DNA of 64,000 bases from NCBI GenBank assembly GCA_024233875.1, contig JACKPB010000008.1:89501-153500 (forward strand). The letters run 5' to 3'. The notes under the pieces are model-generated. The model had not been told where the DNA came from and made no database searches. It saw only the letters and a program-made list of their open reading frames with translations. A program made the translations under genes and the position numbers. Origin of the DNA: Leptospiraceae bacterium (GTDB lineage: Bacteria; Spirochaetota; Leptospiria; Leptospirales; Leptospiraceae). This document shows positions 28,729 through 37,489 of this stretch, one piece after another (within the stretch, counting starts at the first letter, position 1; every line of letters starts with the position of its first letter).

Positions 28729-30645
28729 ATGAAAATGAGCCGTAAACGCACAGTCATAGCTCTCTTTTTCCTAATTTCAATTTCCACCCTGGGATGGTTT
28801 CTAAATTCAGTTTATTCAAAAACTTCTTACTGGAGAGCCCTACTTCTTTCCCAATTGAATGAAATTGTGAATGTAGATTTAGAATACAAAGAAGAAAAAG
28901 TTAAATTTTTTCCGAATCCCGGTATTGAACTTCATTCAGTCTCTGTTTCGGATCACTCCAAAGTCAAAAGTTTTGATATCGAACTGGATAAGATCGTTTT
29001 GACCCTAAGCTGGACCTCCCTTCTAAAAAGAGAATTTAAACTTGGAAAGGTTTCGGCATTCAATGGAAATATCTCAGCCGAGTTGCCCGGTTCTGATACG
29101 AAATCTTCCAAATCTCCACATTTACATTTATCCGAAAAATTATTAAAACTTCAAATCAACCAAATGCATCTAGAAAACATTGATATCAAACTTACCAAAG
29201 GAACAGAAATTTTAGATTTCAATCTACGACAAATTGACTTCCATCACAATTCTACAGAAGAAAATTCATTTGTATTTGATTTGGATTACAATAAGTCTGC
29301 AATTGAAGGTAATTTTGAATTCGGAGTGAATGATTACATCAATCCGGATGACATATTTTTTAATGGCAATCTACATCTAACAAATTTCCCTTTGTATTCT
29401 ATTAGAAATATCTATCAAATATTTACAAAATCTGATTTTAATTCCGGTCTTATTTCCGGAAGCATTGCTTTTTCGAAAGTTCAGGGAATGTCCAACATTT
29501 CTTTTATCAATAAACTTAAAGTAAGTCATTTGAATTTCAAAGACTTACCACAGGGTCCTTCCATAGAAATCAATGGTGGTCTCCTCTACAATTATCGAAC
29601 CCATGCAATAGATTTCCAAAAACTCAATCTGAAAAGGGGGAATCAATTGAAAGGAACAGTGACAGGAGAGCTTAGATTTGCAGAGTCCAACAACCTCCAT
29701 TTAAACATCATTGCAGATTATATAGAACTCAATACAACCCTACCTTATATTATGGGATTTCTGGATTTCAAACTCCCCAACCAATCCTCAGGAAAAGATT
29801 TCATTGGACATCTTACTATAGAAACCAAGTCCATAACTTATCTTAATTTCAAAGGTGAAAATGCTTCTATAGAATTAAAAATTGTAAATAAATTGATAAG
29901 TCTGGATATAAAAGAAGTTCAATTCCTCGGAGGAGTAGTCCACGGAAATGGAACGATCGGTCCTGAAAGTCCGGAGTACAACTTTCACATTCAATCCGAT
30001 AACATTCAATCCAATCAATTGATCTCTTTTGTAACGGACAAACCACATATTTCCGGAAATATGGATGCTAATTTTGACTTTCGTTCTTCCGGAAATACTT
30101 TTCAAAAATTCTTATCCAACCTTGAATCAGAAGGAAATGTTCTTGTCCACAATGGAAATTTAGTAGGATATGCAAACTTTTACAAACCCATTCTGACCCT
30201 GGGAAAATTTATAAATTTTAGAGGCCCCAAAGGGGATAGCACAGAATTTCAATCTTTAGAATTTAATTTTTCCTTAGAGTCTAAGACGATTCATATTTCG
30301 AACTTTAAAATTACCGGAGTGGGTTTTGATGCTAAAGGGAAAGGCTATTTTGATTTTGATAGCCGTATAAATTTACAAATCCAAGTTGGATTGGGTGGAT
30401 TTGCAGGAAAAGCTATTTACATCCCTATTGTTTACAAAGGAAAAATGGGTGAAAATTTTGCATACATCGATCCTGTCTGGCTGGGTTCTGTGTATCTGGG
30501 AGCAACTCTTCTGGGTGGACCTGCCGGTATGACAGCAGGAGGAATCGCAGGTTCGGCAATCAGTGAATATGTTCAGGGAGCAGTGGACAAATTTAAAGGA
30601 TTATTTAATTTTGATAAAAAAGATAAAAGAGAAGGTAACGAATGA
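28729..30645 (+). CDS. AsmA-like envelope protein
   Basis: I start at ATG 28729 because GAGAGA precedes it by eight bases and the protein then opens with a proper signal anchor (MKMSRKRTVIALFFLISIST). About 638 residues of beta-rich sequence with the AsmA-like C-terminal region (NFSLESKTIHISNFKITGVG, GKGYFDFDSRINLQIQVGLGG). A final glycine-rich hydrophobic hairpin (LGATLLGGPAGMTAGG) precedes a charged tail. AsmA proteins form long periplasmic grooves that move phospholipids to the outer membrane; that role is inferred. The stop overlaps the mtnP start by 4 bases. Confidence 0.82.
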   Translation: MKMSRKRTVIALFFLISISTLGWFLNSVYSKTSYWRALLLSQLNEIVNVDLEYKEEKVKFFPNPGIELHSVSVSDHSKVKSFDIELDKIVLTLSWTSLLKREFKLGKVSAFNGNISAELPGSDTKSSKSPHLHLSEKLLKLQINQMHLENIDIKLTKGTEILDFNLRQIDFHHNSTEENSFVFDLDYNKSAIEGNFEFGVNDYINPDDIFFNGNLHLTNFPLYSIRNIYQIFTKSDFNSGLISGSIAFSKVQGMSNISFINKLKVSHLNFKDLPQGPSIEINGGLLYNYRTHAIDFQKLNLKRGNQLKGTVTGELRFAESNNLHLNIIADYIELNTTLPYIMGFLDFKLPNQSSGKDFIGHLTIETKSITYLNFKGENASIELKIVNKLISLDIKEVQFLGGVVHGNGTIGPESPEYNFHIQSDNIQSNQLISFVTDKPHISGNMDANFDFRSSGNTFQKFLSNLESEGNVLVHNGNLVGYANFYKPILTLGKFINFRGPKGDSTEFQSLEFNFSLESKTIHISNFKITGVGFDAKGKGYFDFDSRINLQIQVGLGGFAGKAIYIPIVYKGKMGENFAYIDPVWLGSVYLGATLLGGPAGMTAGGIAGSAISEYVQGAVDKFKGLFNFDKKDKREGNE

Positions 30646-31508
30646 AAGAAAAAATCAAACTAGCATTCATTGGTGGCTCGGGTCTTTATGATCTGGATGG
30701 TATGGAATCGATTGAGGAAGTTTATCCGGATACTCCATGGGGAAAACCTTCGGATTCAATAACTATAGGAAAATATAAAGGAAAATCTGTTGCCTTCTTA
30801 CCCAGACACGGAAGGGGACATTTTATTTCTCCTTCAGAGATTCCGAATCGAGCCAATATATGTGCTCTGAAAAACCTGGGCGTAGAAGAAATTGTATCCT
30901 TCAGTGCTGTTGGTTCATTACGAGAAGAGATTGCTCCTCTGGACTTTGTACTACCGAATCAAATTATAGACAGAACTAAGGGGATACGACCTTCTACTTT
31001 TTTTGAACATGGTGTAGTTGCACATGGAACTTTTGGTGATCCATTTTCCGGTTTCTTAAAAAAGAAAATTCAGGAAGCGGCATCAGAACTAGGTATGAAG
31101 CTTCACTCTGATAAAACTCTTATTTGTATGGAGGGTCCATTATTCTCTACAAGGGCAGAATCTATCATGTATCGATCCTGGGGTGGTGATATCATTAACA
31201 TGAGTGTACTACCTGAATCAAAACTAGCAAGAGAAGCAGAAATTCACTATCAAATGGTCTGTATGTCCACTGATTACGATTCCTGGAAAGAGCATGAAGA
31301 ATCCGTAACCGTCGAAATGGTAATCGCAAATTTACATAAAAATGCTGAAAATGCGAAACGACTTTTGAAAGTTCTGATACCCTTACTGGGAAACAGTGAA
31401 GACAACTCACTTCACAGAACTGCGATGAATTCAATCATAACTGCTCCCGAAAAAAGAGATCCCGAACAAATGAAAAAACTGCATACCCTATTCGGTGAAC
31501 TATTTTGA
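30642..31508 (+). CDS. mtnP: S-methyl-5'-thioadenosine phosphorylase
   Basis: 288 residues, MTAP/PNP family. Phosphate and nucleoside sites are visible in FIGGSGLYDL, LPRHGRGHFISPSEIPNRAN, SAVGSLREE and MEGPLFSTRAES, followed by NMSVLPESKLAREAEIHY and STDYDSW. The combination NMSVLPE and TDYDSW fits methylthioadenosine phosphorylase better than purine nucleoside phosphorylase. It splits MTA, a by-product of polyamine or homoserine-lactone synthesis, into adenine and methylthioribose phosphate for methionine salvage. Ribosome site GAAGG; overlaps both neighbours by 4 bases. Confidence 0.93.
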   Translation: MKEKIKLAFIGGSGLYDLDGMESIEEVYPDTPWGKPSDSITIGKYKGKSVAFLPRHGRGHFISPSEIPNRANICALKNLGVEEIVSFSAVGSLREEIAPLDFVLPNQIIDRTKGIRPSTFFEHGVVAHGTFGDPFSGFLKKKIQEAASELGMKLHSDKTLICMEGPLFSTRAESIMYRSWGGDIINMSVLPESKLAREAEIHYQMVCMSTDYDSWKEHEESVTVEMVIANLHKNAENAKRLLKVLIPLLGNSEDNSLHRTAMNSIITAPEKRDPEQMKKLHTLFGELF

Positions 31509-32128
31509 CATCAAAAGAAGTTAGACTGAATACTCTTTCAGAAAAGGCTAAAGGATGTATTGCCTGCAAACTCCATACGACTAGAACTCAAGTAGTATTT
31601 GGAGAAGGCAATCCATCTGCTGACATCCTCTTCATCGGAGAAGGCCCCGGACGGCAGGAGGACCTAACCGGCCGTCCATTTGTCGGAAAGGCAGGTGAAC
31701 TTCTTACCAGATTGATAGAAAAGGGAATGTCACTCAAGAGAGAATCTGTATATATTGCTAATATTGTTAAGTGTAGACCTACTATAGATCTGGCAGGTGA
31801 AAAAGACAGACCTCCTGATCAGGAAGAAACTCTGGCATGCAATCACTTCCTTCTGGAACAAATAAAAATCATTCAACCCAAGGTTATCGTAACCCTGGGC
31901 AATCCTTCTACCCGTTTTTTATTAAAAACAAATAAAGGGATAACCACTCTCAGAGGCACCTGGCATGAATACGAATCCATTCCGGTGATGCCAACCTATC
32001 ATCCGAGCTTTGTTCTAAGAAATGGTGGGATGAATAGTTCCGTCCAAAAAGAAATTTGGTCTGATTTGGTTCAGGTTCTAAAGAAACTCAATCTACCTGT
32101 TCGGGTCAATATCAAATGGAAAGATTGA
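31505..32128 (+). CDS. family 4 uracil-DNA glycosylase
   Basis: 207 residues from a TTG start that overlaps the mtnP stop. The four iron-sulfur cysteines are C18, C21 (CIACKL), C90 (VKCRP) and C112 (LACNHF). The uracil-binding loop is GEGPGRQEDLTGRPFVGKAG and the catalytic-side motif TYHPSFVLR. This is the thermophile-type 4Fe-4S UDG also common in spirochaetes. It removes uracil arising from cytosine deamination. It converges on the DUF2147 gene with a gap of four bases. Confidence 0.95.
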   Translation: MTSKEVRLNTLSEKAKGCIACKLHTTRTQVVFGEGNPSADILFIGEGPGRQEDLTGRPFVGKAGELLTRLIEKGMSLKRESVYIANIVKCRPTIDLAGEKDRPPDQEETLACNHFLLEQIKIIQPKVIVTLGNPSTRFLLKTNKGITTLRGTWHEYESIPVMPTYHPSFVLRNGGMNSSVQKEIWSDLVQVLKKLNLPVRVNIKWKD

Positions 32129-32132
32129 TCTA

Positions 32133-32888
32133 TTAATTCTTAAAAACAAGTATCAATTGCGATTGATTGAAATCTGAAGATTCTTCATATTCTGTAAGTC
32201 GAAATTTCAATTGATTTTGAATCAATCCATCGGACAAACCTTTAGCAATCTTCTTACCTTGAGAATTGAATACATATACAGTTTTCCCGGGATTTAGATG
32301 ATAAGTCCCACGAATCACAACTTCTAAATCAGGATTAGATTTTTCTGGTGAACCGAGGGAAAGGGCATAAATATTTTCAATAGGTTGATTGATTTCATCC
32401 GGAGATTTAGAGAGTAGATCTTTATAGTATTCTTCTCCCCTCTCCCAGGAAAAAGACTTTCCAAAAAAAGGAAAATAAGCATAGATTCTGAGCAGAATCC
32501 TATCTTTACCTTTTGGTGTTATCGTTAGATCAAACCATTTCCTCTGGTAGACATCATACATTTTTCCTGAATAATGGTCTTTTTCTCTTTTCAGGTCTTT
32601 GATAATAGGAAAACCCAGTAGTACTTCAGCTCCGATATCCGAACATTGGAAACACCTTCGTATTTCTCCATTCCCGTCGATTGCATTGTCCAATGCCTGA
32701 ATCTTACCGGAATAGATCTCTCCTTGCTTCTCAACCAAATACAAAATCTCTCTTCGATCTTTCTCATATACATTCGAAGATTTGATCTCCTTCCATCTTC
32801 CTTCTATCGAATGAAGCTCGATTTGGGAATCGGAACAATGGGTCAAAAAAAAGAGAAAGAGAATAAATAATTTAGACAAATTGTCCAT
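32133..32888 (-). CDS. DUF2147-type lipoprotein
   Basis: 251 residues. A signal peptide with a loose spirochaete lipobox (LFFLTHC, C18) indicates a lipoprotein. A DUF2147-like beta domain follows: IEGRWKEI, EKQGEIYSGKIQALDN, CFQCSDIGAEVLLGFP and SGKMYDVYQRKWFDLTITPK. A C-terminal domain of about 90 residues (from about 160) is not part of DUF2147 and I do not recognise it. Function unknown. Stands alone with about 135 bases upstream. Confidence 0.8.
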   Translation of the reverse strand: MDNLSKLFILFLFFLTHCSDSQIELHSIEGRWKEIKSSNVYEKDRREILYLVEKQGEIYSGKIQALDNAIDGNGEIRRCFQCSDIGAEVLLGFPIIKDLKREKDHYSGKMYDVYQRKWFDLTITPKGKDRILLRIYAYFPFFGKSFSWERGEEYYKDLLSKSPDEINQPIENIYALSLGSPEKSNPDLEVVIRGTYHLNPGKTVYVFNSQGKKIAKGLSDGLIQNQLKFRLTEYEESSDFNQSQLILVFKN

Positions 32889-33023
32889 CCAATGCCTTGA
32901 AATTAGATATATAAGATGGGATTTTCATGAAAAGTCAAGTTCAAATTAAAATCCTCTAATGGAATTTGGATTTTATTTCAATTTTTCTTTTGAAGTTTAG
33001 AACTTCTTAATTTGTATCTAGTC

Positions 33024-33767
33024 TCAGGGCTTTTGTAGGATGTAGTATACATAAGAATAAGTATTGGAATAAAGTTTAAACATGGAAATCTCTTTTTCTG
33101 TTTCTTCCAAAATCTTTAGGTCTTCCCCCTCCGGTCTCAAACCTTTCCTTAAGTGGTTGATTTTTTCTTCGAGAGGAGTGTAATACAAATTGAACCAACT
33201 GTATTCGGGAAAAACAAAGAGTCCGACAAGTTTGTAGTTTAAAGATTCAATAATCGACAGATTCCCGCGAATGCTCCCCATTTCCGGATAATGCTTCTTC
33301 CAATACTTTGAGATACTTTCGGGTCTTTCTTCTTTGAGCCAGGTCAACTCTGAAAAAGAAAAGTACCCACCTTTTCTCAGAAACTTCCCCAGATACTCCA
33401 AACCCTTATGCAAACCCATATTGTAAATGGATCCCTCGGAAAGAATGAGATCAAATTGGTCAAAAGCAAAACTCAAATTGTCCATTGATGCCTTGTGTGG
33501 AAAGATTCTTTCCTGAAGATTGTGCTTGGAAATATTTTCTTTCAATTCAGAAATCATTTTCTCATGAAGATCTACTGCTTGAATTTTGGAATTTGGGAAA
33601 TGTTCGGCACAAACAATGGATTGAAAACCGGATCCGCATCCCACATCCAGGACATTGATTTCCGGTTTTGTAAACCCCAAAAAACTCAGAGCTTTTTTGG
33701 TGATCCTTTCATCTCCCGGAGCCTGACGGGGGAGGTTTCCATACAATTCCAAAAAGAATTCTCTCAT
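33024..33767 (-). CDS. class I SAM-dependent methyltransferase
   Basis: 247 residues. Motif I VLDVGCGSGFQSIVCAEHF, the acidic ribose-binding end of strand 2 (IQAVDLHEKM) and FDLILSEGSIYNMG (motif IV region) define a Rossmann methyltransferase. The substrate cannot be told. The C-terminal part is rich in aromatic residues. ATG at 33767; the gap to the VWA-STAS gene is 73 bases on the same strand, so they may share a message. Confidence 0.88.
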   Translation of the reverse strand: MREFFLELYGNLPRQAPGDERITKKALSFLGFTKPEINVLDVGCGSGFQSIVCAEHFPNSKIQAVDLHEKMISELKENISKHNLQERIFPHKASMDNLSFAFDQFDLILSEGSIYNMGLHKGLEYLGKFLRKGGYFSFSELTWLKEERPESISKYWKKHYPEMGSIRGNLSIIESLNYKLVGLFVFPEYSWFNLYYTPLEEKINHLRKGLRPEGEDLKILEETEKEISMFKLYSNTYSYVYYILQKP

Positions 33768-33840
33768 GATCCCAAGACTCCAAGAAAGATTTTCATGCTT
33801 TGATCGAGAAAGCGATTGCGATGATCCTGAAAGACCTCAA

Positions 33841-35433
33841 CTATCGATGTGTAGCTTGAATGATAGATTCTATGATGGATTTTCCTTCATCTACCGAACT
33901 GGACACACGAATGTGATTCTCCAATCGAGTGACCTCAAAAACTTTTTGGACACTATCAGAAATATTGGCAACAATAAACTCTCCACCGCGTCTTCTCAAC
34001 CAACCGGAGATTTGGATCATAGCCCCAATTCCTGAGGAATCAACAAACTTAGTCTTGTCGAGATCAAAGATTACATACTTATAACCTTCTTTCATCTGAG
34101 TTTGTACCACAGCTTTGAGATCGGGACATCTATAAAGATCAATGTCTCCTAAAGTTTGGTATTCAAAAATTCGATCGTGTGTTTCCACTCCTCCTGTATC
34201 GATGAACTCAGTTCGGTTGTGAAGCTCTGTTCCTGCTGCTATGAAATGCTTGCTGACATTGTTTGCATTTTCTTTGAGTTTGGATGCTGTGTTCTTCAGT
34301 CGATTGAGAACTGTATTCAGAACATCAGGAGAGATGGAAAGATTTGATTCCACTCTATCAATCGCCGCATTTACCAGAGTCCTTGCAGGCTCAATCTCAC
34401 CTTCTTTGATGAGTTTTGCGGCTTTGATGATTGTTTTTGCTGAGGAATATACGAGACGCTCAACAGTTACTTCTAAAATATCCGGAACATCAGTTTCCGA
34501 CAGGGTACTTTTGACCTTAGCGGAAACAGTTTCCATCTTCATTTGATTGAATAAATTATAAAAGGAGAGTTGTACATAGACCAGTTCTTCTAAAGGAGGT
34601 TCCAATTCCGGATTGACTTCTATCGAGACAACCACACTTCGAACATCATCTGCCCGGATGTCTCCGGTTTGGATCGTTGCAGCTCCAAAACTGTCTATCT
34701 GACAGGGATAGTCATTGAAAACTTCCATGAGTCGAACACCACGTGGAAATTGCATCTTTAACTCGACTGCCTGACCGTATAGGGAACCAATATCCCCAAA
34801 CTCCCGGAAAAAAATTCCAGATGCCTCTTCCGGTGAATTGATGAAATAAAAATTTCCACCACCTGATGCTGCAATGTCTTTCATTGATTCTTCATTGAAG
34901 TCATCACCAAAGCCTATGGTGGTTGTTGTGATCCCGCGGGATAGGTGGTCTGCAGCTATGGAATTGAATTGTTCCGGTTCTTTGATTCCCAGAGTGGCCT
35001 GTCCATCTGTCAGTAGAATCACCCTCTTGTATGCATTTGGAACCTGGGCTGCATCTATGATCTTAAGAGCCTGAAGCCATCCACCACTGAGATTAGTGGA
35101 TGTCGCTACCTGAATGGAACGAATCTTGTCTATGACGGACATCTTGTCCTTCAATTGAATCAATGGCTGTACAATCTGAACATCAGCCGAGTAAGCAACT
35201 ATACAGATGTAATCATTTCTGGTCAACCAATTCACCAGAGCAGAGGCGGCTTCTATAGTAGATTCCAGCTTCTCTCCTTTCATGGACCAGCTTTTGTCAA
35301 TAGCCAATCCGATGACTAGAGGGTGACGTTCATCCGATGATTGTGCAGGAGTTTTTAATTTCACCAGAAGATGGTTTGTGTGGGTTTTCTTTCCAACTAT
35401 AGCAGGCTTCTCTAATTTAACATCAATTTCCAT
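33841..35433 (-). CDS. von Willebrand A domain fused to a STAS (anti-sigma antagonist) domain
   Basis: 530 residues, no signal peptide. VWA domain about 38-225 with a full MIDAS (D46-K-S48-W-S50), VILLTDGQATLG and TTTIGFGDDFNEESM. A middle region (225-420) contains a beta part and long helices (ERLVYSSAKTIIKAAKLIKE). A STAS domain at 426-527 carries VIFDLDKTKFVDSSGIGAM, the DSSG phosphorylation site of SpoIIAA-type antagonists at 465-468. The metal-dependent binding face of the VWA part and the phospho-switch of STAS are both intact. No kinase of the RsbW type is adjacent. The role is inferred as a switchable protein-binding scaffold. ATG start, weak ribosome site. Confidence 0.92.
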   Translation of the reverse strand: MEIDVKLEKPAIVGKKTHTNHLLVKLKTPAQSSDERHPLVIGLAIDKSWSMKGEKLESTIEAASALVNWLTRNDYICIVAYSADVQIVQPLIQLKDKMSVIDKIRSIQVATSTNLSGGWLQALKIIDAAQVPNAYKRVILLTDGQATLGIKEPEQFNSIAADHLSRGITTTTIGFGDDFNEESMKDIAASGGGNFYFINSPEEASGIFFREFGDIGSLYGQAVELKMQFPRGVRLMEVFNDYPCQIDSFGAATIQTGDIRADDVRSVVVSIEVNPELEPPLEELVYVQLSFYNLFNQMKMETVSAKVKSTLSETDVPDILEVTVERLVYSSAKTIIKAAKLIKEGEIEPARTLVNAAIDRVESNLSISPDVLNTVLNRLKNTASKLKENANNVSKHFIAAGTELHNRTEFIDTGGVETHDRIFEYQTLGDIDLYRCPDLKAVVQTQMKEGYKYVIFDLDKTKFVDSSGIGAMIQISGWLRRRGGEFIVANISDSVQKVFEVTRLENHIRVSSSVDEGKSIIESIIQATHR

Positions 35434-35524
35434 GACGGATAGGTTTATAAATTTGGAAAGAATTGCAAGAATATTTTTATTCCTTAAACTCTAGGAAAAA
35501 ATCAAAGAATGGTTGGAATTGAAA

Positions 35525-36202
35525 TTAAATTCCGATCATATTTCGAAACGGAGAGGTCGGAAAATCTTCCTGAAATTTTTTGATTAAATGATTAGCGATT
35601 TTTTCCTTCCCACGATGTCGATAGGACTCGATCAGAAGAGCAAGGATGTAATCAGAATAATTAGAATGGTAGTACTTTTTCAGGTATTGTTTTGAGTTTC
35701 GTATGATTTTTTGATCCTTCTCGAGGGAAGCGAGAGAGAGTAAAAATATCTTTCGCTTTTGAGATTTAGAACGAATCGAACCCATTGGTATAGATTTCAA
35801 TACCCGATTGCCTCCATCATAATCTTTTTCTCTGACCAGTAAGGAAGCAAAATGGTAAAGACCTTTAGCATAGGATCGGGATTTTGAAAATTCATTTAAA
35901 AAATAAGTGCCCCATTTCTTTCCCAATTTTGCATTCCCGGCGATGGAAGCTTTTTCTAAAAAGGTAAGGAGTAGTGGTTCAATGTGCTTGCTCTTCCCTG
36001 TCTTCTTGGATTCCAGATACTTATCGAGAACAAAAAGATTGGGTTCCACACGGAAGAATACTTTTTCTAATTTTACCGATGAGAAATCTTTATTATTTTC
36101 AAGATGCTTTCTGCATAAGTATCCGGATCTTTCATAATCCTTCTGAGAGTAGGCGCGGATAGCCAGCTCTTCATAGCTCTCCGAATACAAATCGGTAACC
36201 AA
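35525..36202 (-). CDS. secreted helical-repeat protein, true start probably upstream at a non-AUG codon
   Basis: 225 residues from TTG at 36202. Helical repeats such as AIRAYSQKDYERSGYLCRKH and FASLLVREKDYDGGNRVLKS look TPR-like. The frame stays open upstream to 36265 and those codons encode ILPRIFLILILWSGSG, a convincing signal peptide. The only possible starts there are near-cognate (CTG 36262, ATT 36256 or 36253), so the protein is probably about 18-20 residues longer. It begins just after the stop of the zinc-ribbon gene at 36259, consistent with coupled initiation. Function unknown. Confidence 0.72.
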   Translation of the reverse strand: MVTDLYSESYEELAIRAYSQKDYERSGYLCRKHLENNKDFSSVKLEKVFFRVEPNLFVLDKYLESKKTGKSKHIEPLLLTFLEKASIAGNAKLGKKWGTYFLNEFSKSRSYAKGLYHFASLLVREKDYDGGNRVLKSIPMGSIRSKSQKRKIFLLSLASLEKDQKIIRNSKQYLKKYYHSNYSDYILALLIESYRHRGKEKIANHLIKKFQEDFPTSPFRNMIGI

Positions 36203-36258
36203 TAGACCCGACCCGGACCAGAGAATTAAAATTAGAAAGATACGAGGGAGAATAATGG

Positions 36259-36474
36259 TCAGATCTCAACTACATTAGAAGAACCGCACATAGGACAGAT
36301 CATTTCTCCAGTGCTGTAATCTTCATATTCATCATCATCGCCTCCGGACCTCCAGCGATAATCACAATCTTCACAGGCCAGAATGATTCCTTCATCTTCA
36401 TCCATGAAATCATCGTCATTCTCAAATTCATCATCATAATCGTCTTCGTAAGATGGCATAATTGATTCATACAT
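36259..36474 (-). CDS. small acidic zinc-ribbon protein
   Basis: 71 residues from ATG 36474; a second ATG six codons in (MPSYEDD) is equally possible, and neither has a clear ribosome site. The N-terminal half is almost all Asp and Glu, followed by a two-knuckle zinc ribbon, CEDCDYRW and CPMCGSSN, as in FmdB-like or rubredoxin-like ribbons. Directly coupled to the secreted helical protein downstream. Function unknown. Confidence 0.78.
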   Translation of the reverse strand: MYESIMPSYEDDYDDEFENDDDFMDEDEGIILACEDCDYRWRSGGDDDEYEDYSTGEMICPMCGSSNVVEI

Positions 36475-36633
36475 TGTAGACAGGATTCTCTGTCAAGTTT
36501 TTGTTAGGATTTATCCATGATTTCTTTCAGAAATGAGGGAGAATGGGGATTCTTTTTCAAAAAAAATCATTGAATGAGATCCTGAAAATAAATAGCAGTG
36601 ACGGGCAATTCCAGAAACTTGGTACTAAAAAAG

Positions 36634-37485
36634 ATGAAATTTGGAGATTCAATTTTTTCAAATTTTGTCGATAGAGAAAATATGGACAAACAGGTAGAAT
36701 CTCTTCTCTTTACATTAAAAAAAGATCTGAGTGATCTAGTGAAGTCTTCCGCATTTTCTGGCCTCAAAGGAGGAACAGAGGTGGAAGATATGGATCATGA
36801 TGAATTGAAACTCATGCAAATGCTTGCCAAAGACATTCTACCCTGTGTAGTCAAAATCGGTGGACCGGAAGCAAGAACAGACATACGATACTGCACTTCG
36901 ATCGGGGTGGATGGACTTTCTGCTCCCATGATAGAGTCAGAATATTCTTTGAGAAATTTTGTAAAAACTTTAAAAAATTTACTCCCTCCCCAATACTACA
37001 AAAGATTAAGAAAATCTATAAATATTGAAACGATCACAGGATACAGGAATCTCCTCGAAATCGCTGACTCTCCCTCTTTTGAAGAATTGGACAATGTCAC
37101 CGCAGCCAGATCAGATCTATCTGCTTCCATGGACATGAATCCGGATGATCATGAGGTGATGAGAATCTCTTCAGGGATTGTAAAAATTTCTAAAGAAAGA
37201 GGCAAAACAACTTCAGTAGGTGGAACGATCACCAAAACAAATTTTTATCAAATTATGGAAGTGATCCAACCCGACTCTATCAATTCAAGACATATCGGAG
37301 TAGATTTGAATCGTGTAAAATCAGAAAACCTTCAGGATGTTCCCGAGAAAATGCTCAGTTTTGAAATCGAACTGTACAATCTATTCAGCCTTTTTAAACC
37401 CGAGAGATCAAAATTTTACCAATTGCGGATCGATACGAACAGAGAAAGAATCGGACTGAAAAAAGTAATCTACTCTATCCGATAA
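36634..37485 (+). CDS. HpcH/HpaI aldolase/citrate lyase-like TIM-barrel protein
   Basis: About 283 residues from ATG 36634; the frame also allows GTG 36598 and I see no ribosome site for either. The segment VVKIGGPEARTDIRYCTSIGVDGLSAPMIES resembles the metal- and substrate-binding strands of the HpcH/HpaI and citrate lyase beta families (E...D in PEAR.D, then APMIES). The second half does not carry the usual DLAxSLG-type motif, so enzymatic assignment is tentative and a degenerate barrel is possible. It converges on the hybrid kinase with a four-base gap. Confidence 0.68.
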   Translation: MKFGDSIFSNFVDRENMDKQVESLLFTLKKDLSDLVKSSAFSGLKGGTEVEDMDHDELKLMQMLAKDILPCVVKIGGPEARTDIRYCTSIGVDGLSAPMIESEYSLRNFVKTLKNLLPPQYYKRLRKSINIETITGYRNLLEIADSPSFEELDNVTAARSDLSASMDMNPDDHEVMRISSGIVKISKERGKTTSVGGTITKTNFYQIMEVIQPDSINSRHIGVDLNRVKSENLQDVPEKMLSFEIELYNLFSLFKPERSKFYQLRIDTNRERIGLKKVIYSIR

Positions 37486-37489
37486 GAAA

